Shown: positions 27,985-38,546, counted from the first letter of the stretch. The stretch: DNA of 64,000 nucleotides from Methanosphaera sp. BMS (GCF_003268005.1 NZ_CP014213.1:1674001-1738000), one strand, 5' to 3'. Made by a program: numbers and translations. Notes: generated by a model from the letters alone, not told the origin.

Positions 27985-28277
27985 TGTCACAAAACAAAAC
28001 ATGAAAACTAAACCCCCTAAAAGAAAAATAAAAATACAAAAAAATGCTAAGACCACCCCATAACACAAACAATACACAAACACACAAAAAATATACACTA
28101 ACTTAGATACCGAAATATGCAAATAAATACCCACACCTTCACAGCACCCCCTCTACATTAAACCAAAATGAAACAAACAATAAAAAATAATAGAAAAAAT
28201 ATTAAAAAATTAATAACACTAAGTAAAAATACAAACAAACCGGCGAAAGAACTTTAAATAATGAAACATCCAATCTT

Positions 28278-28288
28278 CCCCCCCCCCC
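28278..28288. repeat. C11 homopolymer tract
   Basis: Eleven consecutive C residues lie about 410 bases upstream of the adhesin-like gene. Long G/C homopolymers are very unlikely by chance at this base composition and are known in bacteria as slippage-prone phase-variation tracts. No reading frame through the tract extends into the adhesin gene at any length tested (10, 11 or 12 C). Confidence 0.85.
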
Positions 28289-28696
28289 TTTAGTCTAAAT
28301 ATATGAATAATCCGTTAAACCCCCAACAAACGAAAAAAATTCAGATAAATAAAACAAAAACTATGAATAATTATCTTATAAAATAAAAAGCTAAAACACA
28401 CTTTCTAAATAAGTAATAAAAAGATTATATTTATTAATTCGTAATTCTAAAAGATATAATTGATAATAAAATAGGATGAGATTATGTTGAATACTACCAA
28501 CCTACAAATGAAAAATACATCAAAAACAATAAATTATCATAATTTATTAAAAATATCCAACAACACATACTTACTCCCACAACTCCATAATCCCATGATA
28601 AAACCTTTTTATTATCAAATATAAACATTTAAAAGAAGATGAATAAGAATGTAAAAAAATATATTCTTTAAATCTTATAGGAGGAACTATAATAAC

Positions 28697-31600
28697 ATGA
28701 AACTTAGCAAAAACAAATTGTTGTTACTTGCAATCACACTTGCAACCGTGCTAATACTAGTTACAAGCGTAAACGCAACAAACACAACCGACCACAACAC
28801 TGACAATACCATCAGTGAAAAAACCAGCACACCAGCAAACAGTGAAATCAAAGAAACAACAACAACCAAAGAAAAAATAACTACCAAAAACAATAAAATA
28901 GAAGAAAAAACAATAAACAAAAACAATAAAACAGAAAAACAAACCAAAAAAGATTCCATAACAATAAATGGAATAGAATATACAAATATTATTGAAAATC
29001 AGGAAATTAATGAACCAGTTGAATATTTTAGTGAAAATACATACATTAACAATTCAACATTCAATACAGAGGAATTTCCTGGAGTAACATTTGACGATAG
29101 TAGAAGAAAAGTATTTATAAACAATTCTGATATAAATGCATTTTTATATACTGCGGATGGAGAAGTTAAAATACACAATTCCGTTTTAAATAACGGTTTT
29201 TTAAATTGGGGTGCAAGTGTTTACATATATGATACTGTTACATTAACTGATAATTTTTATTTATTAAACGATGAACAAGAAGACTTACCCTTTAATGGAG
29301 GAAATCTTGGTAAAATATATACAAACAATCCATTATTAATTCAAAAATTACAGGAAATAGGAATAGGATATGAACCACTAGATGATCCCTACGATGGAAA
29401 CAATGAAATAACAAACGAAAACATCACAAGAGACATAACCATCCCAGTAACAGGAAACATCACTTTTACTAACTGTAATATCTCTGCAAAAATCACCAAC
29501 CAGGGAAACATCACCCTAATCAACTGCTCACTCTCCAATAATAACATGACAACAACAGGAAGTAAAACTGATGGATTCCTACTAGAAAACAAAGGTAATG
29601 CTACCCTGCTTGATTGTCGTGTAGAAAATAACACGTTCAATACTACAGCTGATTCCATTTATTATTATATGTATCCTATTGGTGGTGCTATAAGTAATTT
29701 TGCTTTGATGAATGTTGTCAATTGTACTTTTACTAACAATAAAGTAGGACAAATTAACTCAACTGCTGATAAAAAAATTGGTGTAGGATCATGTTTATAT
29801 AACAATGCTACACTTAATATCGCAAATAGTTCTTTTGACAACAATTGGGCTGGTTTAGAAGGTGGTGCAATTTATAGTAGTTCAAATGCAATACTGAATA
29901 TTGACAAATCCCAATTCAATAATAACTCTGCTACTTTTTACGGAGGAGCAATCTATATTGATTTTAGACAAGGAACTTCCTGGACTCTAAATAACACACT
30001 TGGATACAATATAACAAACACTTTCTTCACAAACAATAGTATTGACAATCAAGTAGATGGATCACATATTGGTGGAGGTTATCTATCAGGTGGTGGAGCA
30101 TTATGGATAGGATTTGAAAATGGTGTCATCGATAACTGCGAATTCATAAACAATAATGTAGGAACTAAAGATGGAAAAATAAACTTCAATACATTCTATG
30201 GTGGAGCAATAATACTATCCTCAGGTTCACACAACATAACCAACACAAAATTCATAAACAACACAGCAGAAGCAGGAGCAACAATATACATCTCCGAATA
30301 TATGTCAGATTTTAAAACAACTATAAACAACTGTACTCTTGAAGAAAACTATATAGAACGCAACGAAGATTTATTAAGTAGTATCATAGCTAATAAAGGA
30401 ACTATAAACATTTTAAATTCCGAATTTAAAAATAATTATAATGCCACCAATTTAATAGCAAGCACTGCAGGATATTCATATGCACCAGATGAAAACAATC
30501 ACCCAAAAATCATATCAAACAATAAGTTTATCAATAACAGTATGACTTCAAATACACTATTTTCACAATACCAAAACAACTGGACAATATCAAACAATAT
30601 ATACATGAATACAACAATAGACGACACCCTCAACCTAGACATACCAAGTAAAGTCTACACAGATGAACCAATAACAATTACAGGAACATACCATATCAAC
30701 AACCCACAAGACTATGACACAGACATATTAGATCAAACTAAGTTCAATATATTCCTTAACGGTGAATTTTACCAAACAGTTGACACCCTTGAATTTACTA
30801 TCACACCTACTGCAGGAAACATGATAATAACAGTACAACCTACCATTTCACAGACCAGAAAATCAGCCAGCATAAAACCAACCACATTAACCAACATAAT
30901 AATAACACCAGAAAACTACAGCGAATACATCTATGAAGGAAAACTACTAGTTGCAACCAAAGACACTAAAATACTATTCCAGGGAACATTCACAGATAAA
31001 GAAGACATAGCAATTAACACAGAGGACATTATCTTAGATGGAAGTGGTGCAACCTTTACCAACACGATTTTCAAACTAGAAGCAAGTGGCATAACACTCC
31101 AAAACATGTTTATCAACAATACACAAACCGAATATCCAATCGTAAACTCAAAAGACAACAACATTATTACCAATAACACAATCATATTAGTAAATACTGA
31201 TGGAAAAACGGCAGCAATATACAACAAGGCCAACAACACTATCATATCCAAGAATAAAATATTTGTCGATGGACCAGCATACACCATTAACTATTCTGAA
31301 GGCTATGGAGTAGCCAACACCCAGGCAATACTACTGCTTGGCGGAGACCAGAACATAGTAGAATACAATGACATTGAAGTAACAAGTAGTGGAACTAGTG
31401 GAGTATATGGTACTGTAGAAGGAATAACCAACCACAAACAGGCAACTAACACACAGATTAGATACAACGACATTACAGTCGGCGGAAACGGCAAATTCAA
31501 CTACGCAATAAACACTCTAGCAAACGTTGAAAACATCAGCATCACAGGTAACAACATCATAGTGACCGGTGAACGTTATGCTGCAGGTATACAAGCTGGA

Positions 31601-33091
31601 AACAGCGCACAAAACATAGTCATAAACGATAACAACATCAAATGTATCTGTCAAAACACTACACCAGTTGATGAGGAAGCTATTACCTATGGTATTATCA
31701 CAACCAACATGGGAAGCGGAGTATCAAGTAACATCAACATCACCGACAACAAGATAGATCTTACTGGAACTGTTAACTATGGTATAGAAGTATACCAAAC
31801 AACCAATACCCTAATAACAGACAACATAATCAATGTAAATGGCTTACAAAGCATGGGAATAGGATACTCACACAGCCCAAACAGCACAATAACCGGAAAC
31901 ACCATCTTAACAAATGGAGACAGCACCATACCATTAGGAACCGTTACAGAAGAAATACAACCAGCAAACATCGGAATACAAATACAACAAGACTCAGACA
32001 ACATTCTAATAGAAAACAACACCATAACAACAAATGACAAAGCAAACAGAGATAATACAATAAACACAGATTCACTGAACACAACAATCAAAAACAACCA
32101 ACTAACAAGCAGCACAGGATATGGAGCAGACACCATCAAAACAAGCCAAACAGATACCATGATAGAAAACAACATAATAGAAACAACAACAACACTATCT
32201 GATATCTCAGCATTAATAAACACACCAACCACACTAACAGCAACAGTAACCACAGAAAATGGTGACAACATAAACGGCGGAACAGTAACATTCACAGATG
32301 CTAATGGTAACACCATAGCAACAACAGCCGTAACAGACGGAACAGCAACAGCAACAGCAACATTCACACAAACAGGTGAAAGCACAATCACCGCTACATA
32401 CACGCCAACAAGCACAGGACTAACAGACAGCTCAACCGAAGCAACACTCACAGTCAAGGACAAATTCCAAACCAGTATCACAATCGATGAAATAACAGCA
32501 ACAGCAGGAGAAACAATCACAATCAAAGCAAATGTACTAGATGAAAATGGTGACGCCGTAACCGGTGGAAAAGTAACATTCAAAGTAAACGGTAAAACCA
32601 TCAAAGACGCAAGTGGTAAAGTAATCTATGCCAAAGTAGTTGACGGTGTAGCAACCGCCCAATACACTGTACCGGAAAACCTTGGCGGACAAGACATCAC
32701 ACTTACAGCAGTATACAGTGGAACAAGCAAATACAACAAAGAAACAACAACAATCACAACAACCGTCACAGCATCTGAAGCAACACTCACCATAACACCA
32801 ATAACAAGTGACGTACAAACAGGCAGTACAGTAACACTTAAAGCTAAAGTAGCAGTTGGTGACAAAGCAATCACCGCCGGTAAAATAGTCTTCAAGATAA
32901 ACGGTAAAACTGTTAAAGACGCTAATGGTAAAGTTATCTATGCTAAGGTTGATGCTAATGGTGAAGTAAGTGTAGACTACACCATACCTGAATCATTCAA
33001 AGCAGGAACTTACAACATTGAAGCTGTATTTACCGCATCCGGTTATGAAAAATTAACAGATAATACTACGATGACTGTTGTAAAATCATAA
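28697..33091 (+). CDS. secreted adhesin-like protein with beta-helix and Ig-like repeats
   Basis: This 1464-residue surface protein has a signal peptide (residues 1-27, ending VNA), a charged Thr/Lys/Asn linker to about residue 95, a parallel beta-helix region rich in NNxF/NNT turns (about 95-600), a short beta domain, a second beta-helix region (about 760-1170), and three Ig-like repeats at the C-terminus (about 1170-1464) with the GGKVTFKVNGKTIKD pattern. Many Asn-x-Ser/Thr sites suggest glycosylation. No C-terminal membrane anchor or sorting motif is seen. Such proteins in gut Methanobacteriales are thought to mediate attachment. AGGAGG lies 12 bases before the ATG. Confidence 0.9.
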   Translation: MKLSKNKLLLLAITLATVLILVTSVNATNTTDHNTDNTISEKTSTPANSEIKETTTTKEKITTKNNKIEEKTINKNNKTEKQTKKDSITINGIEYTNIIENQEINEPVEYFSENTYINNSTFNTEEFPGVTFDDSRRKVFINNSDINAFLYTADGEVKIHNSVLNNGFLNWGASVYIYDTVTLTDNFYLLNDEQEDLPFNGGNLGKIYTNNPLLIQKLQEIGIGYEPLDDPYDGNNEITNENITRDITIPVTGNITFTNCNISAKITNQGNITLINCSLSNNNMTTTGSKTDGFLLENKGNATLLDCRVENNTFNTTADSIYYYMYPIGGAISNFALMNVVNCTFTNNKVGQINSTADKKIGVGSCLYNNATLNIANSSFDNNWAGLEGGAIYSSSNAILNIDKSQFNNNSATFYGGAIYIDFRQGTSWTLNNTLGYNITNTFFTNNSIDNQVDGSHIGGGYLSGGGALWIGFENGVIDNCEFINNNVGTKDGKINFNTFYGGAIILSSGSHNITNTKFINNTAEAGATIYISEYMSDFKTTINNCTLEENYIERNEDLLSSIIANKGTINILNSEFKNNYNATNLIASTAGYSYAPDENNHPKIISNNKFINNSMTSNTLFSQYQNNWTISNNIYMNTTIDDTLNLDIPSKVYTDEPITITGTYHINNPQDYDTDILDQTKFNIFLNGEFYQTVDTLEFTITPTAGNMIITVQPTISQTRKSASIKPTTLTNIIITPENYSEYIYEGKLLVATKDTKILFQGTFTDKEDIAINTEDIILDGSGATFTNTIFKLEASGITLQNMFINNTQTEYPIVNSKDNNIITNNTIILVNTDGKTAAIYNKANNTIISKNKIFVDGPAYTINYSEGYGVANTQAILLLGGDQNIVEYNDIEVTSSGTSGVYGTVEGITNHKQATNTQIRYNDITVGGNGKFNYAINTLANVENISITGNNIIVTGERYAAGIQAGNSAQNIVINDNNIKCICQNTTPVDEEAITYGIITTNMGSGVSSNINITDNKIDLTGTVNYGIEVYQTTNTLITDNIINVNGLQSMGIGYSHSPNSTITGNTILTNGDSTIPLGTVTEEIQPANIGIQIQQDSDNILIENNTITTNDKANRDNTINTDSLNTTIKNNQLTSSTGYGADTIKTSQTDTMIENNIIETTTTLSDISALINTPTTLTATVTTENGDNINGGTVTFTDANGNTIATTAVTDGTATATATFTQTGESTITATYTPTSTGLTDSSTEATLTVKDKFQTSITIDEITATAGETITIKANVLDENGDAVTGGKVTFKVNGKTIKDASGKVIYAKVVDGVATAQYTVPENLGGQDITLTAVYSGTSKYNKETTTITTTVTASEATLTITPITSDVQTGSTVTLKAKVAVGDKAITAGKIVFKINGKTVKDANGKVIYAKVDANGEVSVDYTIPESFKAGTYNIEAVFTASGYEKLTDNTTMTVVKS

Positions 33092-33181
33092 AAAAATATA
33101 CTCATACAAGCAATTTACAACATATCATCCGTTAATTATATTGGATATAACTTAATAATAGACTATGAATAATAAGACTGA

Positions 33182-33220
33182 TGTGGAGATAACACTTCTC
33201 CACAACACTTTTTATTTTTG
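33182..33220 (+). terminator. hairpin terminator of the adhesin gene
   Basis: A perfect 8-bp stem (TGTGGAGA / TCTCCACA) with a 7-base loop lies about 90 bases after the stop and is followed by a T-rich run. Confidence 0.7.
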
Positions 33221-33878
33221 AAATTATTATATTGTTTTTAATTTTTTAAATCTATCAACAACGTCTTTTTCTTTTTAATTAGTGTACACTTGTGTTGTCG
33301 TGATGTTTTCATTACTCAACGATGTTAGAATCCATTACGATCTTTACTATGGTATTTTTAAAAATCTAATTTTTACATAGCTTACTTCATAATTACATAA
33401 TTTATATACTATTTTTTTACTTTATTATCTTGTATCATATTCAATTTTTCCAGTATTATCTGTTCGCATATTATACAAATATACGACAAAACAACACAAA
33501 ACACACCCCACAAAATAAACAAAACAACAATAATATCAATCATTCGATAAACAAAATAACTATAAAATACAACAAATACTAAAAAATAAAAAAATCAACT
33601 TTTCCCAACACAAAATAAACAAATCACCAAAAAAATACCTCACAATACAAAAACATAGAAAAAAAATACATGACCTACAACTATAAAGAACAAACAAAAA
33701 ATAAGATATTAATAGATTTAACTTAATAAATATAACAAGCACATCATATACGCCATATATTGTATACTCTTTAAATAATTAATTATAAATCAAATCAATT
33801 ATTTTAGAAAAAAGATTAAATAAAAAAGTAGTATCAAAGAACAAGTATGATGTATCATCATAATTGTTGACACGTTCA
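33221..33878. other. intergenic region without a gene
   Basis: About 650 bases between the adhesin terminator and the convergent truD gene. From 33480 to 33680 the plus strand is markedly A/C-rich, like the region upstream of the adhesin gene, which could reflect decayed adhesin-type sequence. A 60-codon minus-strand frame there is low-complexity and judged spurious. Confidence 0.4.
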
Positions 33879-35129
33879 TTAAACGTTCTTTTTCATTATT
33901 TCCCTTAGGACTGATGTTGCAAAGCATCCTTTTGGTATGAAAAATTCGACTTCTATTGCATCGTCCATTTTTTTTACATTTGTTTGGTCGACCTTGAATC
34001 GGACTGATCTTCTTATTCCATGACTTCCAAGTTTTGGTGTTTTTGGACATGCAAATGCTTCCTTGGATACCTGTTCTTCTTCTATGATTTTCTTTTCTAT
34101 TTCACCTTGAATTCCCTCTGCAAATGGAACTTTTGAACCTATTAGTGGTGCGGTTGGATTTAGTGTGAACTTATTTATATCCTCTTCAATGGTATCTTCA
34201 TCTATTTCATGTACCCATCGTTCTTCTTTGTCTATGATTATATCTCCTGGATAATATTTGTTTATTCCTATTTTTGAACGTTCGTTGATGATTTTATTGA
34301 ATAGGTATGACTCATATGCGTTTACGAACATTCTTTTTAATGGTTTTGGTAATGCCTCTATTGATTTTATATAATCCTTTTCTTCCAGTTGCCCCTTTTT
34401 GTTTGAATGTATTAATTCTTGAAGCATGTATTTTTCATATCTCATGCTTTTAGGCATAAGATCATATGATTCTTGTAACTTTCCTTCATCGTATAATTGT
34501 CTTGCTTGATAGGCCTGTTCATATTCACCATCAGCAGGATTTCCTATATATGTGTCGACTGCTTTTTTAACATTTCCTTCAACTAGTGCTTTTCCAACAA
34601 GATGGGTATTGGACCTTAGCTCCCCGAAACGCTGATAACCATAATAATTTGGAACACCGGTTAATTCAAGCGAATCCAATACACTTCTGGCATTATCACA
34701 TGCCTCATCGGGATTTTCAATATCCCTGATTACTATTTTGAACTTGTTTCCTTCAAGCTGACCTATTCTTAGTTTTTTCTGATTGGATTTTATATCCAGT
34801 ATCTTCACGTTATAAAGAACATCCTCCAAATCATCGGGCAATTCCTCCGGAGTTATGTTACTTACACATATCCATTGACGGGTTATGGCTGATTTATCTT
34901 TCATACCTGCAAAGCCCATTCTTTTTCTGCTTAGATGTAAATGTCTTGCCACATCCAATACGATGTCCAAAGTTGTTTTTCCATTCTTTTGTATTTCAAT
35001 CCACGTATTTGGTCCTTCACCTGTAGGTAAGGCCAATGGAACTTCTTCAACATAGAAATCCTCGTTACTACATCTTATCATTCCACCGGTTCCCTTAAAA
35101 TCTGTTATAAAATTCTCTGCATTTAACAA
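33879..35129 (-). CDS. truD: tRNA pseudouridine(13) synthase TruD
   Basis: TruD isomerises uridine 13 of tRNA. The catalytic aspartate is D78 in GFAGMKDKSAITRQ, followed by the family core (NYYGYQRFGELRSNTHLVGK). The frame extends up to 35255, but that would overlap the upstream gene and add 42 residues of hydrophobic low-complexity sequence. A TTG at 35129 has GGAGG eight bases upstream and gives 416 residues starting LNAENFITDFKGTGG, which suits the family. The C-terminal GIRRSVRF segment is intact. It follows the 156-residue membrane-anchored gene by 67 bases. Confidence 0.93.
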   Translation of the reverse strand: MLNAENFITDFKGTGGMIRCSNEDFYVEEVPLALPTGEGPNTWIEIQKNGKTTLDIVLDVARHLHLSRKRMGFAGMKDKSAITRQWICVSNITPEELPDDLEDVLYNVKILDIKSNQKKLRIGQLEGNKFKIVIRDIENPDEACDNARSVLDSLELTGVPNYYGYQRFGELRSNTHLVGKALVEGNVKKAVDTYIGNPADGEYEQAYQARQLYDEGKLQESYDLMPKSMRYEKYMLQELIHSNKKGQLEEKDYIKSIEALPKPLKRMFVNAYESYLFNKIINERSKIGINKYYPGDIIIDKEERWVHEIDEDTIEEDINKFTLNPTAPLIGSKVPFAEGIQGEIEKKIIEEEQVSKEAFACPKTPKLGSHGIRRSVRFKVDQTNVKKMDDAIEVEFFIPKGCFATSVLREIMKKNV

Positions 35130-35196
35130 TATTAAATCCTCCGTAAAATTAGTAAAAATGATATTTAAAAAGAAAAAATAAAAAAATATTGGATTA

Positions 35197-35667
35197 TTAT
35201 CCTTCGGATTCTGGCGTATTAACTGGTTCCAGATTATCAGAAGTATCCGAATCACTTCCAGGATTATCTGCAGGAACAGGATTATCTGCAGGAACAGGAT
35301 TTACTGGTTCTTCAGTGCCGCTATCAGCCTGATTCGAATTACCTTCATCTGTCGTGGCAGTTCCAGTATCAGTACCGGTAGAGCTAGAAACTTGATTTGA
35401 TCCACGATTCGTTGTATTTTGAGAAGATACCACATCTGATTCAATGTCATTAGAGTCATTATTGGAATCCTCCTGGACCAATAATGATAAAGTGTCATTT
35501 GTAGATTTTTCTATTAATGATATGATATTGTCTTCAATACCTGTTTCATGAAGTGATGGTACGAATGCGTAAGCTAAAACTAAGGACAATATCAAAATGA
35601 CCGGTATCATGACCAGTAAAAACTTTTTATCCTTATTGAGTATCTCTTCAAGTTTTTTATTTTCCAT
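35197..35667 (-). CDS. membrane-anchored Ser/Thr/Asp-rich surface protein
   Basis: The 156-residue protein has a short cytoplasmic N-terminus with LEEILNKDKK, one membrane helix (about residues 16-37) and an exposed tail that becomes low-complexity Ser/Thr/Asn/Asp after residue 70. A direct repeat NPVPADNPVPADNP lies near residue 125. It looks like an extracellular stalk held by an N-terminal anchor. GAGGAG precedes the ATG. truD lies downstream on the same strand. The family is not recognised; the N-terminal segment, but not the tail, is likely conserved. Confidence 0.75.
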   Translation of the reverse strand: MENKKLEEILNKDKKFLLVMIPVILILSLVLAYAFVPSLHETGIEDNIISLIEKSTNDTLSLLVQEDSNNDSNDIESDVVSSQNTTNRGSNQVSSSTGTDTGTATTDEGNSNQADSGTEEPVNPVPADNPVPADNPGSDSDTSDNLEPVNTPESEG

Positions 35668-35964
35668 ATGAATCTCCTCATCTCTATATTTATATTACTT
35701 TTTCATAACATAATAAAGTATTGAAAAATATAAAATAATATTTTTTAAAAAAAATAGTTCAAACATGAAAAAATAGCAAGATAATATAAAAGAAATTAGG
35801 AAGATGATGAATAGGTTAATAATAAAAACCAGACAAATACTTTGAAAAAAAAAATTTAAGAAAAAAATAATAGAAAAGGATTTAATATTTAAAAACCAAA
35901 TATTATAATAAGTTTAAATATTTACGTTGGAGGGATAAATATCATAGAAAAAGTATCAAAAACT

Positions 35965-37197
35965 ATGATTGCTCTGATAATAATAAGCGTTATTTCCCTG
36001 TTATATGCTTTAATTGGACCTATGAAAAATTTATTCATATTTTTAGCAATATTTACTGTGGAATTTATTATTATTGGCCTGTCAAGTGCTAATATTCTAT
36101 ATCCAAAGGAAGATATAAAGTATATGGCTAAAAAGCCAATACAAGTGATTACTCTAGCGATATTTTTATCATTAGTCGGTATGATAATAACCAAATCTCT
36201 TATTGGTGCTTCAACAAGAAATTTCATAATAGTATTGTCAATAATCAGCATCATAGTCACTTTACTAACTAACTTTGAACATTCAAAGAATTTCGATTAC
36301 AGTGACAATAAGATAGTCAAAAAATACTTTAGTAAAGGTACTCATGAATCAATATATGCTATTGCAGTTTATTGTTTGGTTAGTTTCTTTGGAATTAATG
36401 TACCGCCATTTAGTGTTATACCATTATGGTTTGGATTATGTGTGCCATTCCTATTGTTTATTCCAGGATATCTAATTACAAACACGGTAATACCTAAAAA
36501 GGATGAAATTGAATTACCTGAAAGACTGGGAATCTCAGTATTTTTAAGTCTAATCACCATGTCAATCATAGGATTTGCTTATGCACAGTTAAAACATGGA
36601 TTGAACATGAGAATAGTGACTTTAATATTGGTATTTATGACATTGTTCATATTAATCCCATTATATCTTATTAGAAGTAGAAATATACCATTAAAAGTTA
36701 GGTTTAACCATCCGTTAATTGAAAGACTATTGGTATTAATGGCAATAATCAGTTTAATCTTAGTCATACTCTCAGGAATATACGTTAACACGTTAAGTTT
36801 AACTGCAAATCCTGGAAATACAACATTCACGATTGAAGGAATCACGGCATCAAATAGTTCGGATGGATATTATTCATTTGATGAGGGACAAGAAGTAGAA
36901 CTGAACATAAGTTTAACAAATCAGGAAAATGAAGACGTTAATTATAAGGTGGTTATAGAGAGTAAGAATGAATCCGGAAACACTACTGTAGATGAGCTTA
37001 CAAAAAGCCTGAAAGTTAACGAGTCGGCCAAAATACCTGTGAACATTACTATGACACCGGGTAAAAAGGATATTACGTTTACATTATATAAAAATGATAA
37101 GGTATACAAGATACGTCATTTATATGTAAATGTAGGAGGAGAATCTTCTGAAACTGAAGGAGAATCTTCAACATCGGGCGGAGAATCTTCAGAATAA
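35965..37197 (+). CDS. DUF1616 membrane protein
   Basis: This integral membrane protein of at least 410 residues has about eight helices in the first 280 residues, including the DUF1616 signature LFIPGYLITN...ELPERLGIS. An exposed beta-sandwich-like domain follows (about 285-395) and a Gly/Ser/Glu tail (GGESSETEGESS) ends it. The best ribosome binding site (GGAGGG at 35929-35934) is 31 bases before the ATG, immediately ahead of in-frame ATC-ATA-GAA codons. Translation may start there at a non-AUG codon, adding 7-8 residues. Function is unknown; archaeal relatives often sit in glycan or surface clusters, as here beside a UDP-glucose dehydrogenase gene. Confidence 0.8.
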   Translation: MIALIIISVISLLYALIGPMKNLFIFLAIFTVEFIIIGLSSANILYPKEDIKYMAKKPIQVITLAIFLSLVGMIITKSLIGASTRNFIIVLSIISIIVTLLTNFEHSKNFDYSDNKIVKKYFSKGTHESIYAIAVYCLVSFFGINVPPFSVIPLWFGLCVPFLLFIPGYLITNTVIPKKDEIELPERLGISVFLSLITMSIIGFAYAQLKHGLNMRIVTLILVFMTLFILIPLYLIRSRNIPLKVRFNHPLIERLLVLMAIISLILVILSGIYVNTLSLTANPGNTTFTIEGITASNSSDGYYSFDEGQEVELNISLTNQENEDVNYKVVIESKNESGNTTVDELTKSLKVNESAKIPVNITMTPGKKDITFTLYKNDKVYKIRHLYVNVGGESSETEGESSTSGGESSE

Positions 37198-37226
37198 AAA
37201 AAAAAATAAGTATTATGCTGGAAATA

Positions 37227-38546
37227 TTATTTTCCAACAGCATAATATTTAAAACCTAATTTTTTCATATAACTATTTTTAAATTGATTTCTACCATCAA
37301 AGATTATATCATTATTTAAAAGGTCTTTCATTCTATTAAAGTCTGGACTTCTAAATTCTTTCCACTCGGTTAGAAGCACCAGTGCATCAGCATCTTTTAA
37401 TAATGAATATTTATCATCATAATAATTTATATCCAAATCCTTGAAATAATACTCTTTTGCTACATCCATGGCCTTCGGGTCATATACATTGATTTTCGCA
37501 CCCATCTTAAGCAGTTGTCTGATGACAATTATGGATGGTGCTTCCCTCATATCATCGGTTTCAGGTTTGAATGCCAGTCCCCATATGGCAAAGGTTAATC
37601 CCTCCAAATTATCGCCCAGCACATCAATGATTTTATTTATAAGATAATATTTCTGAGAATTATTGACCTTTTCAACACTTTCCAGCAGTACAGGGGTGTA
37701 ATCATGATCCTTTGCCGTTTTAATAAGTGCCGTTACATCTTTTGGAAAACAACTTCCACCATATCCGCATCCGGCATATAGGAAGTTACTTCCTATCCTG
37801 GAATCACTACCCATTCCTTTACGTACATAGTCAATGTTCGCACCGACCTTGTCACATATATTGGCCATTTCATTCATGAATGAAATTCTGTTGGCCAACA
37901 TGGAATTTGAAGCGTACTTGGTCATTTCAGCACTGCTTACATCCATTACAATCATCCTTTCATGATTCTTTGTGAACGGTTCATAAAGTGTTTTCATCAT
38001 TTCCTCTGAATCCTCATCATCACATCCAACCACAATCCTGTCTGGCCTCATGAAATCATTGACCGCATTACCCTCTTTTAGAAATTCCGGATTTGAAACA
38101 ACAGATACATTGAAATCCTTTCCCCTTTTGTCCAGCTGTTGTTGAATGATTTTTTTAACTTCATATGCCGTGCCTACAGGTACTGTTGATTTGTCCACAA
38201 CTATAATATCATGAGTAACTATCTGCCCGATTTCCTTTGCCACTTGATGTACATACTGCAAATCAGCACTTCCATCTTCACCCATTGGGGTTCCCACAGC
38301 TATAAAACATAAATCGGCATTTTCCAATCCTTGTGATAAATCTGTTGTAAAGTGTAAGTTTCCTCGTTCATAATTTTTTTTAATCAATTCCTCTAATCCA
38401 GGTTCATATATTGGCACTATTCCTTTTTTCAATGATTCTATCTTTTCTTCGATTACGTCAACACAGTAGACCTCATTTCCCATCTCTGAAAAACAAGTCC
38501 CTGTTACCAATCCCACATAACCCGTTCCTATAATAGTTATATTCAT
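37227..38546 (-). CDS. ugd: UDP-glucose/UDP-sugar 6-dehydrogenase
   Basis: This cytoplasmic enzyme oxidises a UDP-hexose to the uronic acid, using two NAD per turn, to supply polysaccharide synthesis. The 439-residue protein has the N-terminal Rossmann motif GTGYVG (7-12), NPEFLKEG, and the catalytic-cysteine segment GYGGSCFPKD near residue 260, followed by the C-terminal UDP-binding domain (FKPETDDMREAPS). UDP-glucose is the likely substrate, though UDP-N-acetyl sugars are possible. GAGGT precedes the ATG. It is the last gene of the glycan cluster read on this strand. Confidence 0.93.
   Translation of the reverse strand: MNITIIGTGYVGLVTGTCFSEMGNEVYCVDVIEEKIESLKKGIVPIYEPGLEELIKKNYERGNLHFTTDLSQGLENADLCFIAVGTPMGEDGSADLQYVHQVAKEIGQIVTHDIIVVDKSTVPVGTAYEVKKIIQQQLDKRGKDFNVSVVSNPEFLKEGNAVNDFMRPDRIVVGCDDEDSEEMMKTLYEPFTKNHERMIVMDVSSAEMTKYASNSMLANRISFMNEMANICDKVGANIDYVRKGMGSDSRIGSNFLYAGCGYGGSCFPKDVTALIKTAKDHDYTPVLLESVEKVNNSQKYYLINKIIDVLGDNLEGLTFAIWGLAFKPETDDMREAPSIIVIRQLLKMGAKINVYDPKAMDVAKEYYFKDLDINYYDDKYSLLKDADALVLLTEWKEFRSPDFNRMKDLLNNDIIFDGRNQFKNSYMKKLGFKYYAVGK

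Larger units (their letters stand above)
26350..28696. other. 2.3 kb gene-poor region upstream of the adhesin-like gene
   Basis: No convincing gene is present. The region contains a cluster of a CCCACAA-centred motif (26681-26897), two ~250-bp direct repeats (27327 and 27731), a strand-biased A/C-rich stretch (about 27480-28340) similar in bias to the adhesin coding strand, and an 11-base C run (28278-28288). It may be the remains of earlier surface-protein genes plus the long regulatory region of the adhesin gene. Confidence 0.5.

Noticed and set aside
27896-28134. Small hydrophobic minus-strand frames (63 and 73 codons), considered as duplicated toxin-like membrane peptides within the direct repeats
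   Set aside because: The equivalent frame in the other repeat copy diverges and stops early, and no ribosome binding site precedes either, so coding is not supported.
31777-32604. 275-codon minus-strand frame inside the adhesin gene
   Set aside because: Shadow of the Thr/Asn-rich coding strand; hydrophobic Val/Ser composition arises from complementing ACA/AAC codons.
33560-33742. 60-codon minus-strand frame between the adhesin gene and truD
   Set aside because: Phe/Cys/Leu-rich low complexity from an A/C-rich region and no start signal.
35130-35255. 42-residue N-terminal extension of TruD
   Set aside because: It overlaps the upstream gene, is hydrophobic low-complexity sequence, and a TTG with a strong GGAGG site gives a family-like start.
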